Below are positions 1 to 11,898 of a stretch of DNA of 64,000 nucleotides, in pieces. Position numbers and translations under genes: made by a program. Origin of the DNA: Pisolithus tinctorius (Eukaryota; Basidiomycota; Agaricomycetes; Boletales; Pisolithaceae); assembly GCA_024663395.1 (NCBI GenBank), contig JANFAH010000043.1, positions 248,001-312,000 on the forward strand. The letters are read 5' to 3'. Each line of letters starts with the position of its first letter. Positions within the stretch are counted from its first letter, which is position 1. Below the pieces are notes generated by a model, which had not been told where the DNA came from, searched no databases, and was given only the letters and a program-made list of their open reading frames with translations.

Positions 1-145
1 ACCAGGAGCACCTCCACTTGAAGTCTCCCCCACTTTAGGTTTCTCTGCCCTCCAGGTTCCACAGAGGTAAACCACCACTCGCTCATATTTGTCTTTGGTG
101 TTGGTTTTGGTTGGTTTTCACCACCTTTCCACACTTTGACTCACA
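1..145 (+). repeat. 3' end of an LTR (family B)
   Basis: This is the inverted counterpart of the outer end of the LTR at 10932-11673 and resembles the end of the LTR at 34942-35676. It finishes in TCACA at 145, the terminus shared by that family (TGTGA...TCACA). Copia protease-region sequence starts directly after it, so this LTR, solo or part of an element running off the window, was inserted into the Copia copy that follows. Confidence 0.7.
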
Positions 146-150
146 GCACT

Positions 151-3100
151 TCACATCATATGTCCTCCTACTGCAGAAAATTCCTTGATTACAAGCCAAT
201 TGTACCTAAACCTATCACTGTGGCTGACAACCACACCTTTCATGCCATTGGAAAAGGCAATCTTGCAATCTTGCTCCCAAATGGCACTACCCAGACCCAC
301 ATTTGACTCAAGGATGTGCTCTATGCCCCCAAAATGGGCATCACACTCATTTCCATTGGCAAACTCAATGTTGCTGGGTATGCAGCATTATTCCATGACA
401 AGTGTTGTCAAATTTTTGATGCTTGGAAAAAGAAATTAGTGGAAATTCCGATGCAGAAAGGGCTCTACTGCCTCAAATGAGCTCATTGCACCTTCACAGG
501 CCTAGCTAAGGCCACAGAATCCCTCACCATGGAGGAGATACATGTCAGGCTCAGCCACATCACTCCCGAAGCCATCTGGCAGATGCTGAAGGATGGCATG
601 ATCAGCAGAATTAAACTGGACAAAGCACATTCCACCATGGGCACATGCAATTCATGCAAATATGCCAAAGCAACTCAGAAGCCCATTGGGAAGGAGTGCA
701 ACCCACCCTGCCATGAACATCTAGGCAACGAGGTCCACACAGATCTCTGGGGACCTTCTCCAGTCCAAACCCCTGGCCACAGTCAGTACTACATGTCATT
801 CATGGATGACCACACCCATGACACCAAGCTGTACCTCCAGAAGATGAAAGCCAAGACCTTCATGTCATACAAGGCCTACAAAGCATGGCTGAACACACAG
901 TTCAATACCAAAGTCAAGCAACTTTGCTCAGATCATGGGGGAGAGTATCTTAGTGTGAAATTTTCAGAATATCTGAAATCCCAAGGCACAGAACGACACA
1001 TAACTGTCCATGATACCCCCAAACACAATGGAGTTGCAGAACAACTCAACAGAACACTTGTTGAGTGTGTATGTGTGATGATTCACACCAGTGGCCTACC
1101 CAAGAACCTCTGGGGGGAGGCCATCATGCATGTGACCTGGCTCAAAAACTGCTTGTCAACTTGCTGTCTAGGCACAAAAACTCCCTATGAAATGCTCTAC
1201 CAAAGACCACCTGACCTCTCAAAAATTCTGGTCTGGGGATGTCATGTCAAGGTCCATGACACCTCTGGCTCCAAACTAGACATGCAAGCCCGAGACAGAC
1301 ACTGGGTAGGAATTGATCCTGAGAGCAATGGCCACCACATCTACTGGCCAGACACACAAGCAATTGGAATAGAATGTAGCATCATTTTTGAGTGCTGGGA
1401 AGTGTCTGTACCTTCAGGTGTGCTGCTTGAGGGGGAGCAGGGAAATTCCAAAGCCTCACAAGGAAATTCCGAGGCTACACAGACAGTTGAGCAACCCACA
1501 GAAGCAACTGCAGAAATTCCACAACTTGTTCCAGACCCACTCAGAGAAAATTTTGAAACACCTCCACCTCAACCTTGACATTCTACTTGCCAGCGCTTTG
1601 AATCAGACTATATGAGGCACTTATGTGCAGGTGAAGGAACTTGTGATGGACACATCCCTCTGGACTTTGTGAAAGAACTCTGAGAGAGCAACAGAAACCC
1701 TAACAGCCCTAAATACCAAGAGAATGCCACCTACATATTTGACAAAGAACTAGCTACCAATGAAGATGACACTAACATTGTGTATGCTATGGTGGCAGGG
1801 ATGGCTGAAGCCAAAGGGCTGGATCTGTCAACAGTACAGGTGGCAAAATCCTGAGCTGACTGGCTGAAGTGGCAAAATGCCATAAATGTGGAATTAAAGA
1901 GCCTAGAGGAAGTGCATACCTGGGATGTCATTGAGTGCCCCAAAGGTGCAAATGTCATAGGATGCAAATGGGTCTTCAAGATCAAATGCAATGCCACCGG
2001 AGAAATTGAGAAGTTCAAGACCTGCCTAGTCACTAAGGGCTACTCTCAGATCCAGGGCATTGACTACGATGAAACATATGCTCCCATTGCAAGACTCACA
2101 TCTCTCTGCACCATACTAGCAATTGCCACATGCAATGACTGGGATATCAATGTATTTGATTTCCACTTGGCATTCCTCAATGGCAAACTCAGAGATGGCA
2201 AAGACATCTACATGGAGCTCCCTGAGGGCTACGCTGTAGGGTCCAGTTGGGAAGCTAAATGTAGCATTATACGGCTCAAAACAAGGTGCACTTTGGTGGT
2301 ACCAGAAGCTGTGTGCTACCCTTGTGGGTCTTGGGCTCACCAGAGCACATGCAGACTGGGGAGTATTCTACAGTCACATAGGATTGGAAATTCTCATCCT
2401 TGCCAGCCATGTTGATGACTGCACTGTAACAGGCAGTTCCCTGCTGCTAATTTGCTCATTCAAAGAAGAAATCTGCACTCATTTCAAAATCTCCAACCTA
2501 AGGCCCATCAGTTGGCTACTCAGAATGAAGGTGATGTGGAATAGAGAAGCCTGCACCATATCCCTGTCACAGCAGTCATACATTGAGGCCATCCTAATGA
2601 TATACAACCTCACTGACTGCAAGCCAGCTGCAATTCTGATGGACCCCAGCATAAAACTCTCCCACAGAGAAATTCTGCAGCCAGCCAAAGAAGCTGCATG
2701 CATGAAAAACATACCCTACCATGCCACTGTTGGCTCCCTCATGCACCTTGCCATTGGAATGCACCCTGACATTGCATTTGCTGTCTCCACAGTTGTGCAG
2801 TTCAACAATGCACCCAACATGACTCACTGGGAAGCTGTGAAACAAATCTACAGGTATATCTCAGGCACAAAAGCACTTGCTTTGATGTTTGGAAATTCAG
2901 AATGAGGCCTTGAGGACTATACTGATGCAGATGGAGCTTCGCAGGAGCATTGACATGCTATAAGTGGATATGCCTACCTACTAGATGGTGGAGCTGTCAG
3001 TTGGGCTTCACAGAAACAAGAACTCATCACACTCTCAACCACAGAGTATGTTGCAGTGACCCATGCAGCCAAGGAGGGCCTATGGCTTCAATGACTCATT

Positions 3101-3363
3101 GGTGAGATTTTCTGCCCACTCAAATACCCCATTCCATTATATTCTGACAGTCAATCCACCATTGCACTTACCAAAGATGGCAGCTATCATGCTCACACAA
3201 AGCACATCAACATACAATACCATTTCATTCATTTTGCTGTGGAAAATCATTCCTTTCACCTTATTTATTGTCCTACTGATGACATGGTTGCCAATACCCT
3301 TACCAAACCTTTACCAAGCATCAAGGCAAAACATTTTGTGTCTGCACTCAGACTGCATTCCAA
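151..3363 (+). pseudogene. Copia pol polyprotein (PR-IN-RT-RH), decayed
   Basis: The order is the Copia order. The protease edge (SSYC, then LKDVLYAPKMG) comes first, followed by the integrase zinc region (VRLSHITPEA, CNSCKYAK) and the catalytic core (TDLWGPSP, DHGGEYL, HNGVAEQLNRT). RT follows at about 1880-2880 (WVFKIKCNATGEIEKFK, VFDFHLAFLNG, ILASHVDDC), then RNase H (YTDADGAS, SGYAYLLDGGAVSWAS). The frame is broken by stops that are mostly TGA, for example at 303, 478, 1576 and 2952, several at positions where Copia proteins usually have arginine. RT also has a frame change near 2300, since VDDC is read in another frame from the preceding RT blocks. Not functional. Confidence 0.85.
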
Positions 3364-3374
3364 TTGAGGGGGAG

Positions 3375-3666
3375 TGTTGAGTATGTGATCTGGAGTTATG
3401 GTAACATCTCAGAGTTTCACTGTCAGTGCTTGGAATTGTTCTCCAAGCCTTGGAATTAAATTATGATGGCACTATGCTTACTAATTATGGTACTATAAAT
3501 TTTCTGCACCATTCTTTTCCACCTCAGTGATTACTTCGTACACTGAGGTGAGCATACTTATACTTACATTTGTTTACTTGGTACTGACATAGTGTAGAAA
3601 CTCATACCTTCGTTAGGTACTAATATAGTGATTACTTCATACACTGAGAAACTCATACCTTCATTA
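3375..3666 (+). repeat. 3' LTR of Copia copy 1
   Basis: Starts TGTTGAG just after the purine-rich tract TTGAGGGGGAG and aligns along its full 292 bp with the 5' LTR at 62247-62538. Near its end it contains two diverged copies of a segment with GGTACT and ACTCATACCTT. Confidence 0.85.
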
Positions 3667-4308
3667 GTAATCCCCTTCCTTCCAATAACAACTGAGACTG
3701 ACAAACCAGAAACCCTTTGTGAAATGGAAAATGAGAATAACATCCCACAAGGCTCAATTGCCAGGATCAAATGGATCAAAGACCCAGCAAAATGCACTCC
3801 TAACCAGCATGTAGCACATGCCCTCACCTCCATCACATCCCCCAAGATCACTAACCAGCTCCTCAGAGACAGCCTATACTGGGGCCTGGACAGACTCCAC
3901 CTGCACAAAGACAAGAGAGAACTGGTCAGGTGCCTCAGATGCCAATGCATCAGTCATCTTGCAAGGGACTGCAAACAAATGTCAGACACATGTGGCATAT
4001 GCACTCAATCACACCACACACAAGACTGCAATGCCCCCTCCCCCATCCCCTTCTGTGTCAACTGCCAAAACAACACCCATGCCAGCAAAGACAGAAATTG
4101 TCCAGACCTTATCAGAAGACACAATGCTATGGATGACTGTACCCCCAAAAACTGCATGCCCTACTTCCCCACCTCAGAAGAATGGATGCATGTCAAACTC
4201 CCAGCCCACTCAGTTAACCAGATCATTCCCACAAAACCCCCAACCACAATACCCACTGTCAATGGCCCACTCAGACAAATAACACTAGGAGAAGCAATGA
4301 ACCTATGA
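3667..4308 (+). pseudogene. LINE ORF1, C-terminal part, with Cys/His knuckles
   Basis: Nucleic-acid-binding ORF1 protein of the LINE, lacking its N-terminal half. Visible are a CCHC knuckle (CLRCQCISHLARDC), a second one (CGICTQSHHTQDC) and a third Cys/His cluster (CVNCQNNTHASKDRNC). It ends in TLGEAMNL. Compared with the minus-strand copy, the first knuckle has lost its glycine (CQCISH against CQHIGH). The ATG at 3628 lies in Copia LTR sequence and is not a genuine start. Confidence 0.8.
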
Positions 4309-6045
4309 TCTGGCCTGCCAAGACATGGACAACCCAACAGAATCCAAGGCAGAAGAGGTGGGCTGCCCATATGACACAACATTCTTCACAATGCCTCACC
4401 TGCCCCCACACCCATTTCCCTCCCAACACCCCACCCCCCACTGATGACAGAAAATCAATCAGAGGACCCAAATCCAACCCCTTCACCAACTAATGCCTGA
4501 AGACCCACCACAAGCCAACATGCTAACCAAACTCTGTATATGGCAACAAAATCTCAATACATCTCACATAGCTCTACATTCACTAATAAACAGTCAACTA
4601 GTTCATGAATGGGACATCATCACCCTATAAGAACCTCCAATAGATCAAATTGGTAACACACAAGCCAATGCACACTGGAGAGTAGTCTACCCCATGAAGA
4701 AAATGATGCAGAACAACAAGCTGAGAGCAGTAACTCTTGTAAACTCCAGAATCAGCACTAACACTTGGGAACAGGTTGAGTTCCCCTCCACAGATGTGGT
4801 TGTAACCTGACTAAGGACCACTAAGGGCATGTACACCCTGTTCAACATATGCAACAATTGTACACACAATCACACAATGGAGGACCTGAGCACCTTTCTA
4901 GCTGCCAACATAAGGGACATATGGCAATCAACGAGCAACCAGATGCTATGGCTGGGCAACTTCAACAGACATCACCCCTTGTGGGACAAAACATGCAATC
5001 ACCACCTCTTCACCACAACAGCACTCAGGTTGGCACAAAAGCTACTTGAGCTGGTGGCTGACTACAGAATGACCCAAATGCTGCCCAAAGGGATACCCAC
5101 CCTACAGTCATCATCCACAGGCAACTGGACATGACCAGATAATGCCTTCTGCATGGAAACCATGCTAGAAGACCTGATCAGCTGTGACACAAGCCCTGAA
5201 AACTACAGACCCAATACTGACCACATACTGATCCTTACATGCTTAGAGACCTCCCTTATGCTGTCTACCTCCCCTCTGTCCTACAACTATTGCAATGTAA
5301 ACTGGAAGAAGTTCAATGCCACCCTCAAGACTGAGCTAGCCAGAATTGGCCCACCAAGGACAATCACCAGTGAATAAGAGTTCCAAAGAGTTGCAAGAGG
5401 AGTTGGTATGGCTCTACAGAAAACACTGGAGAAGGAAGTCCCAAAGACCTGCCCACACCCACATGCTAAACAGTGGTGGTTGAAAGAACTAACAATACTA
5501 TGTGAAGAACTCAAATTGTTAAGTAAAACCATGTTCACATTCCATGCAATCCATGATCACCCTGTCCACAGCTTGTGCAAAGAAAAGGCGAAAGACTATG
5601 ATAAAGATATCAAGGATGCCAAGAAATGTCACTGGAGAGATTGGCTAGAAGAAGCAAATGACAGGGACCTATGGATTGTGAACTCCTACATCTCCAAACC
5701 ACAAGGTGACAGTAGCAAATCCAGAATACCAATGCTCAAACAAACCACTGCAGACAGCACTGCTACCATGGTTAGCTCCAATGAAGACAAAAGCTGACTA
5801 TTTGCACAAACCTTATTCCCACTGCCCCCACCTTGTTTGACGGTGCCCCAAAACTTCGAATACCCTGAACCAGCAATGCGATGGCACCCAATCACAAAGG
5901 ATCAGTTAGTGTGTGCCATCAAGAACCTCAGTCCATACAAAGCACCAGGACCTGATGGAGTTGCAAATATTGTATTTCAAAAATCTCCACTACTATCAGA
6001 ATACTTACTACCACTCTTCAACACAGTATTCACCTTCCGCACATA

Positions 6046-6664
6046 CAGTGGCTCACAAAATTGTCCCAATGTTTGCATGTTTTTCATTAATCATGGTGTA
6101 GTGAGTGAACTATCATTACTGAGTCCAAGGTGTTGGTGGATGGATCAAAGCAGCTGGTCATGGCTCTCTGATGAGCCATATTACATAATATTTGGATAGA
6201 AACTGATGACATCATGCCCAAATGAAAATGAGAGCTCATTGGGACAATTTTGTAACTTTGTGATATACTGGGGATGTAGTCCTTGGGAACACATATAAAA
6301 CATGGTGAGATGCTCACCAATGCTTACATAATGTATCACGTGGTCTAATGAATGATTTGTCAACAAACAAACAATGCCAAACAGTGATTTTGCACTACTA
6401 AGCCTCCTTGCTGTAACACAAGTTAAGAAATCACCATTCTGGCTCATCAGGGACATTCTCTCAGGGCAACCTCAGCAAATGCTGGTATACACTATAGTAT
6501 AATCAATGGAACATGCCATCAGCACCATTGGTCTCTTCAGAAACCTGCTGGAAGTCATCTCCTGCACTGTTTCCCCACCAATGCCCTATGTGTCCTGGAA
6601 TTAATCAGTACTGTGAGAGCTGAAAATGTTGTGGAGGTCCAATCTGGCATTCATCCTATCATAA
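6046..6664 (+). repeat. Left arm of the foldback element (619 bp)
   Basis: Inverted copy of 6992-7610. I noticed only two differences by eye, both G/A type (near 6449 and 6120). The arm ends at CTATCATAA, after which the two sides diverge sharply. Confidence 0.9.
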
Positions 6665-6991
6665 ACAAACCAATCACCCACTAACTACTACATCACAACT
6701 GAAGAAAAGCCTGCCTGAAGGCTCAGGTGAAGCACAACCCTCCTGGGCACTCCCAGTATCATGGGAGGGTTGGCCAAACTGTACTCTGAGCTGAACTGGG
6801 GATCACTGGGAAGGAGTTATTTGGTCATATAAGACCAATGGAAATATCCAATGCCAGATAGAAGGCCAGGAATGTGCAACCTGGTAGCTCAGTAGCATAT
6901 CCCTCCCATGGTACCTGGATTGAGAGAGGGTTTAGTTTCACCCTGACCTCCATACCAGTTTCTCCTTCACAGAAATGCACTAGTTAATGGG
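6665..6991. other. Central loop of the foldback element
   Basis: A 327-bp unique segment between the arms with no coding sign. It contains TAGCTCAGTAG (6885-6895), like a Pol III A box, and GGTTTAGTTTC (6929-6939), a weak B-box match about 34 bp downstream, so a tRNA-derived piece is possible but unproven. Confidence 0.5.
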
Positions 6992-7610
6992 TTATGATAG
7001 GATGAATGCCAGATTGGACCTCCACAACATTTTCAGCTCTCACAGTACTGATTAATTCCAGGACACATAGGGCATTGGTGGGGAAACAGTGCAGGAGATG
7101 ACTTCCAGCAGGTTTCTGAAGAGACCAATGGTGCTGATGGCATGTTCCATTGATTATACTATAGTGTATACCAGCATTTGCTGAGGTTGCCCTGAGAGAA
7201 TGTCCCTGATAAGCCAGAATGGTGATTTCTTAACTTGTGTTACAGCAAGGAGGCTTAGTAGTGCAAAATCACTGTTTGGCATTGTTTGTTTGTTGACAAA
7301 TCATTCATTAGACCACGTGATACATTATGTAAGCATTGGTGAGCATCTCACCATGTTTTATATGTGTTCCCAAGGACTACATCCCCAGTATATCACAAAG
7401 TTACAAAATTGTCCCAATGAGCTCTCATTTTCATTTGGGCATGATGTCATCAGTTTCTATCCAAATATTATGTAATATGGCTCATCAGAGAGCCATGACC
7501 AGCTGCTTTGATCCATCCACCAACACCTTGGACTCAATAATGATAGTTCACTCACTACACCATGATTAATGAAAAACATGCAAACATTGGGACAATTTTG
7601 TGAGCCACTG
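6992..7610 (-). repeat. Right arm of the foldback element (619 bp)
   Basis: Reverse complement of 6046-6664, ending GAGCCACTG before the TA at 7611-7612. Confidence 0.9.
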
Positions 7611-9890
7611 TACTATGACCCATGGAGGGAGTCAATCACAGTCATTCTATGAAAGCCTGGCAAACCCAATTACTCTTCACTGAAAGCATACCAACTGATA
7701 GCACTACTCAACACCACCACAAAGCTACTCTCAGCAATAGTAGCAGACTGCATGTCTTATATCCTCAAGAAACACCACCTCCCCCCAACCACCCACTTCA
7801 GAGGCAGGCCAGGATGGTCGACTGAAGACTCGCTACTTCTACTCAAAACCACCATCAGACATGCCTGGCATCAGAAAAAGGTCATGTCCATGCTATTCCT
7901 AGACATCAAGGGCATGTTCCCAAATGTGGTAACAGACCACCTACTACACAATATGAGGAAAGGAGGGTTACCATTGGAGATAGTCCAGTTCACAGACAGG
8001 TTACTAATGGACAGGAAAATGAAACTTAGATTCAACAACTACAAATCAAACTGGTTCCCTATCAAGAACAGTATAGGCCAGGGAGACCCACTGTCAATGA
8101 TACTATATATAATTTACAGTGTGGATCTAGTTGACACAGCTAAAGGTAAAAATGAACTGACCCTTGTGTTCATAGATGACATGGCATTCATAGCCATAGG
8201 TAAGACATTCATGGACACACATGCCACACTAATCAACATGATGGAACAGGAAGACAGAGGCTATGACTGGTCCAGTAATCACAACTCATGTTTCGAAACA
8301 ACCAAATTCACACTCATGGACTTCACACTCAGCAGAGCCAAACCCAGAATACCACTAATGATAAGAGGTACTGCAATAGCCCCTACAGAGACTCATAAAT
8401 TTCTAGGTGTAATACTGGACCAGGAGTCAAGATGGAAAGCTCATGTGGCTCAGGCCCTGGCAAAAGGAACAAAACAAGCCCTTCTCCTGGGAAGGCTCTC
8501 TGTGACATCATGGGGTGTTCCAATGAAGCTTGTACAACAACTCTACCAAACCACAGTAGTCCCAAAGACTATGTATGCAGCCTCAGTGTGGCTGAAGCCA
8601 GCTTATGCTGGCACGCACACCTCTGGAACAAGAGGTTTGAAGGGATTCATGAAGTGACTCATGCCAGTCCAAAGAACAGCAGCCCTGGTGGCCACAGGTG
8701 CCATGAAAACCACTCCCACTGACACACTACTTGCCCATGCCCACATCCCCCCCACACCACTACTCATTCAACACATGCTACACAAAGCCATGCTACAACT
8801 ATCCACTCTACCAGACAGTCACCTGCTCCACACACATGTCAACAGAATTGCAAAATCCAATGTCAAATGCCACCATGCAGCTCTCCACCACCTGCTACAT
8901 GACCTAGGAGTCAATCCTAAAAACATTGAGAAGATCCACCCATGCCCAATACCACCCAGCACACACTCCTTGCATGTGACAGCCATAGCCCCAAGCAAAA
9001 AAGAAGCAGTCAAAGACTTCACAAGAATCAAAGACTGCATGCTAATATTCACAGACAGTTTGTGCACAGCAGGAGGAGTAGGAGCAGCAGTACTACACAT
9101 GGACTACAAACACATTGCCATGCTGCAATACCACCTGGGCAATGACTCACAACACATGGTGTTCAAGGCCAAAGTGGTAGTGATGATTCTAGCAGCACAC
9201 CTCCTGAACACCAGAGACAAGATTACATACCCAGTCACAATACTAGTAGACAACCAGGCAGCCATCAGATTGAGTGAGTGCCTGACTGCTAAACCAGGGC
9301 ATTATCTACTGATGAAATTTAGGTCAATGATCACCAAGGCCCTCAAAGAGGTGTGGCAGACAAGAAAAGAAGTCACATTATGATGGGTAGCAGGGCATAT
9401 GGAAATCGAAGGGAACAAGTTAGCAGACAGGGAAGCGAAACTAGCAGCAAAAAAAGCGGAATCCTCCAGCCCATGGTGCGAGCTACCCCCTTCACTAAGA
9501 GACCAACTACCCTGTAGCATATCCACCCTCAAACAAGCTCACACCACAAAGCAGAAGATCCTATGGAACAACCTATGGAAAAAATCCCCCCACCACAGCC
9601 ACATATCACACATTGATCCAGTTCTACCTGGTGTGTCATTCACTAAGCTAACTGCCCCACTAACCAAAAAACAAACAGGTCTCCTCATACAACTACATAC
9701 TGGCCACATACCATTGAATAAACACCTTTATTGCTTCAAATGCAGTGACACTCCCATGTGTCTACAGTGCAGAGGGACCATCCCAGAAGACATACACCAC
9801 TTCCTCTTTCAATGCCCCAGATATGAGAGAGAATGACATGTCCTAAGGAATGTATTGGGAAGGGATGCCATGTCCCTATCATTTTGTCCT

Positions 9891-10841
9891 ATCACTTGAA
9901 ATGGTTCTGCATAGTCAAGAAGGATGGAAAATCTTTGCACCTCATCCATGACCTACGACCCCTAAATGCTGTATCCGTACAGGGATCAGTTGTTCCCCCC
10001 TTTATTGACTCAATCACAAAAACCTTTGCCTGTCATTCTGTCTATGGAATTCTAGATCTCATGGTTAGATATGATCATCACACCATCCACAATGACTACC
10101 ACAACCTCACTGCCTTCCAAACCCCTATTGCCACTCTTCAACTCACCAAACTACTGATGGGTTACATGTATGCTGTCCAGATTTTCCACAGAGACATCTG
10201 TTGGATATTGAAGGACAAAATTCATGAAGTTACCATCCCATTTATCAATGATTGCCCAATCAAAGGTCCCAAATCCCATTACCAAACTTCTGAAAGTACC
10301 TATGAGATGATCCCACAAGATTCTGGGATCAGGTGCCACATCTGTGAACACTTACAGAATGTCAACCATATCTTACATCATATGTGTCACATGGGAGCTA
10401 CCATTTTGGTGAAGAAATGCATCACTGCTGCACTATCTATCATAGTGGTTGGGCATAAGGTGTTGTTTGAGGGGAGAATTCTGGATGAAGTTAAAATCCA
10501 AAAGATTAAACATTGGCCTTACTGCACAAACATTATTGAAGTGCACAGATTTTTGGGTCTTTGCTTGTATTGTGGGATCATTATCAATGACTTCGCTACA
10601 CATACACATCCCCTTGTTGAGCTAACCAAGAAGGATGTCCCCTTCAGATTCTGCAATGAACACAGAGAAGCCATGGAATATCTCCACCAGGCTATCATCT
10701 CATCCCCTGCACTGTGAACCATCAGCTATAATTCCAAAAGGAAAGTCATTCTAGCAGTCAACACTTCCAACATTGGCATCAGGTACCTACTCATGCAGGA
10801 GGGGGAAAATAGTAAATGCTATCCTGCTAGGTTTGGCTTGA
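9891..10841 (+). pseudogene. Ty3/gypsy RT fragment
   Basis: A piece of gypsy polyprotein unrelated to the element at 21.9-28.7 kb. It begins in RT (WFCIVKKDGKSLHLIHDLRP), continues through SVYGILDLMVRYD (motif A, aspartate in LDL) and IPFINDCPIKGP, where the catalytic pair reads ND instead of DD, then the connection region (HRFLGLCLYCGI) and the start of RNase H (VILAVNTSNIGIRYLL). Both ends are cut: LINE sequence on the left, a Tc1-like end at 10842 on the right. A TGA at about 10717 falls where related elements commonly have arginine. Confidence 0.75.
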
Positions 10842-10931
10842 TACAGTGGCTCAAAAAACTGACTGCTGTTAAGTACAGGTTTACCCTTGGGTGACCAGGC
10901 TTCAAGACCAGGTGACAGGGGCTAAGTCTGG
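10842..10931 (+). repeat. Tc1/mariner-like terminal sequence, orphan end
   Basis: Starts TA-CAGTGGCTCAAAAAACTG, sharing CAGTGGCTCA with the foldback element at 6046. The partner end was not found. The following GGGGCTAAGTCTGG recurs at 12840-12870, on the far side of the LTR element inserted after it. Confidence 0.45.
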
Positions 10932-11673
10932 TGTGAGTCAAAGTGTGGAAAGGTGGTGAAAACCAACCAAAACCAACACCAAAGACAAATATGAGCGAGT
11001 GGTGGTTTACCTCTGTGGAACCTGGAGGGCAGAGAAACCTAAAGTGGGGGAGACTTCAAGTGGAGGTGCTCCTGGTGCAAGTTGTCAACAAGTTACGCAG
11101 GAGAGGATGAATGAATGCTGATTGAGAAGGGGATGCTGAACAGAGCAGGGGTGTTCAGCTGAAAGGACTTGGGAGTAACAGACTTTGATAGAATATGCTC
11201 CTGGCGCAAGTCATTGACAAGTTACACAGGAGCAGATGGGTGACTAAGCAAACTTGCTGACTAAGCACTGATGATACTGCTGATGATGAATAGAGGTAGA
11301 TAGACCCTTGATGGAGCCTCAACTACCAATGATTCAAATGAAGACAGATAGACTCTTCCAAATGAGCCTCAACTGTCAATGACAAGATATGCTGAGCTGA
11401 GCTGACTTCTGAGTAACTTCTGATTCACTTGTAGGTAGCTAAGTACATGGGGGTTTATATACTGTGGGGGGAGCACAGCTTGTGACAAACAGGGCACAAA
11501 TGCTTGGTAAGTAATGAGTAAGGACTGAGTAATCATGATGAGTAAGCAAGAAATGAAAAGTAAGCAAGCAAAGAAGATTGGTAAGTATTGGCAATGAATG
11601 AGTCAAGGATAGTCAAAATATCACAGAATGAGTCAAATAGAATCAGAAACTGAGTAAGTGCACTGATATCACA
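10932..11673 (-). repeat. LTR of family B copy B1
   Basis: 742 bp with TGTGA...TCACA termini. On the minus strand it has a TATA-like box (AGTATATAAAC, near 11455). Homologous to 34942-35676 and, at its outer end, to 1-145. Confidence 0.7.
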
Positions 11674-11898
11674 TTAGGGGGTGGCGATGCAAGTCAGATC
11701 TCAGCAGAGACATCTCTAGATCCAAAGATGGCATGACAGATGGACAGTGTTTCCAAATAGGGAAGTATTAATTCCAGAATTGAAGGGCATGAGTCAGGCA
11801 TCAAAGGGGGCTAGGGCATTGGGGGTCTGTGGGGAAATGGGAGCATATGCAATCACATCTCCCACCTTTTCATCCTCTCAGTGAAGTTAACAAAAACT

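Larger units (their letters stand above)
146..3666 (+). mobile_element. Ty1/Copia retrotransposon, 5'-truncated copy 1
   Basis: Remnant of a Copia element cut at its protease domain by the LTR ending at 145. It keeps protease, integrase, reverse transcriptase, RNase H, a purine tract just before the 3' LTR, and the LTR itself. Bases 150-440 closely match 63720-64000, so it belongs to the same family as the element entering at the right window edge. Its 3' LTR abuts LINE ORF1 sequence at 3667, so it had inserted into that LINE. The target duplication cannot be checked because the 5' end is missing. Confidence 0.85.
6046..7610. mobile_element. Foldback/long-TIR element, Tc1-mariner-like ends, TA target duplication
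   Basis: A 1565-bp insert in the LINE RT, flanked by TA on both sides (6044-6045 and 7611-7612). It starts CAGTGGCTCACAAAATTGTC and ends with the reverse complement. The terminal 619 bp on each side form almost perfect inverted arms, around a 327-bp unique centre. The CAGTGGCTC start with a TA duplication resembles Tc1/mariner elements, and a related end occurs at 10844. No transposase is encoded; the near-identical 91-codon ORFs at 6181-6456 (-) and 7200-7475 (+) are simply the two arms. It is non-autonomous, and the arms could form a long hairpin RNA. Confidence 0.85.
4495..9836 (+). pseudogene. LINE ORF2: endonuclease, RT, RNase H (interrupted)
   Basis: The endonuclease begins around IWQQNLNTS (about 4530). 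Its catalytic block reads WLGNFNRHHPLWD near 4950, where the minus-strand copy has WLGDFNRHHPLWD, and NTDH follows at about 5215. RT starts near 5880 with the AYKAPGPDG-type block (YKAPGPDGVAN). It continues after the foldback insert with LALLNT-type sequence, FLDIKGMFPNV (motif A), GQGDPLSM (motif B) and VFIDDMAF (catalytic core). RNase H spans about 9040-9430 (IFTDSLC, ILVDNQAA, WVAGHMEIEGNKLAD), and a terminal C-x2-C...H...C finger lies near 9735-9820. Stops are mainly TGA, plus at least one TAA (4629). The change from Asp to Asn in the endonuclease would itself abolish nicking. Confidence 0.85.
3667..9890 (+). mobile_element. LINE (Tad/I-like non-LTR element), copy A, split by a foldback element
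   Basis: A non-LTR retrotransposon reading rightward: C-terminal ORF1 with zinc knuckles, then ORF2 with an APE-type endonuclease, RT, RNase H and a terminal CCHC motif. The 5' part is missing where Copia copy 1 abuts at 3666. It is interrupted at 6046-7610 by an inverted-repeat element; removing that insert and one TA restores the RT frame. It runs into a gypsy fragment at about 9890. The minus-strand copy at 52886-61778 is the same family and includes the complete ORF1. Confidence 0.85.

Noticed and set aside
6181..7475. Two near-identical 91-codon genes on opposite strands
   Set aside because: They are the two arms of one inverted-repeat element; no domain or coding constraint is visible.
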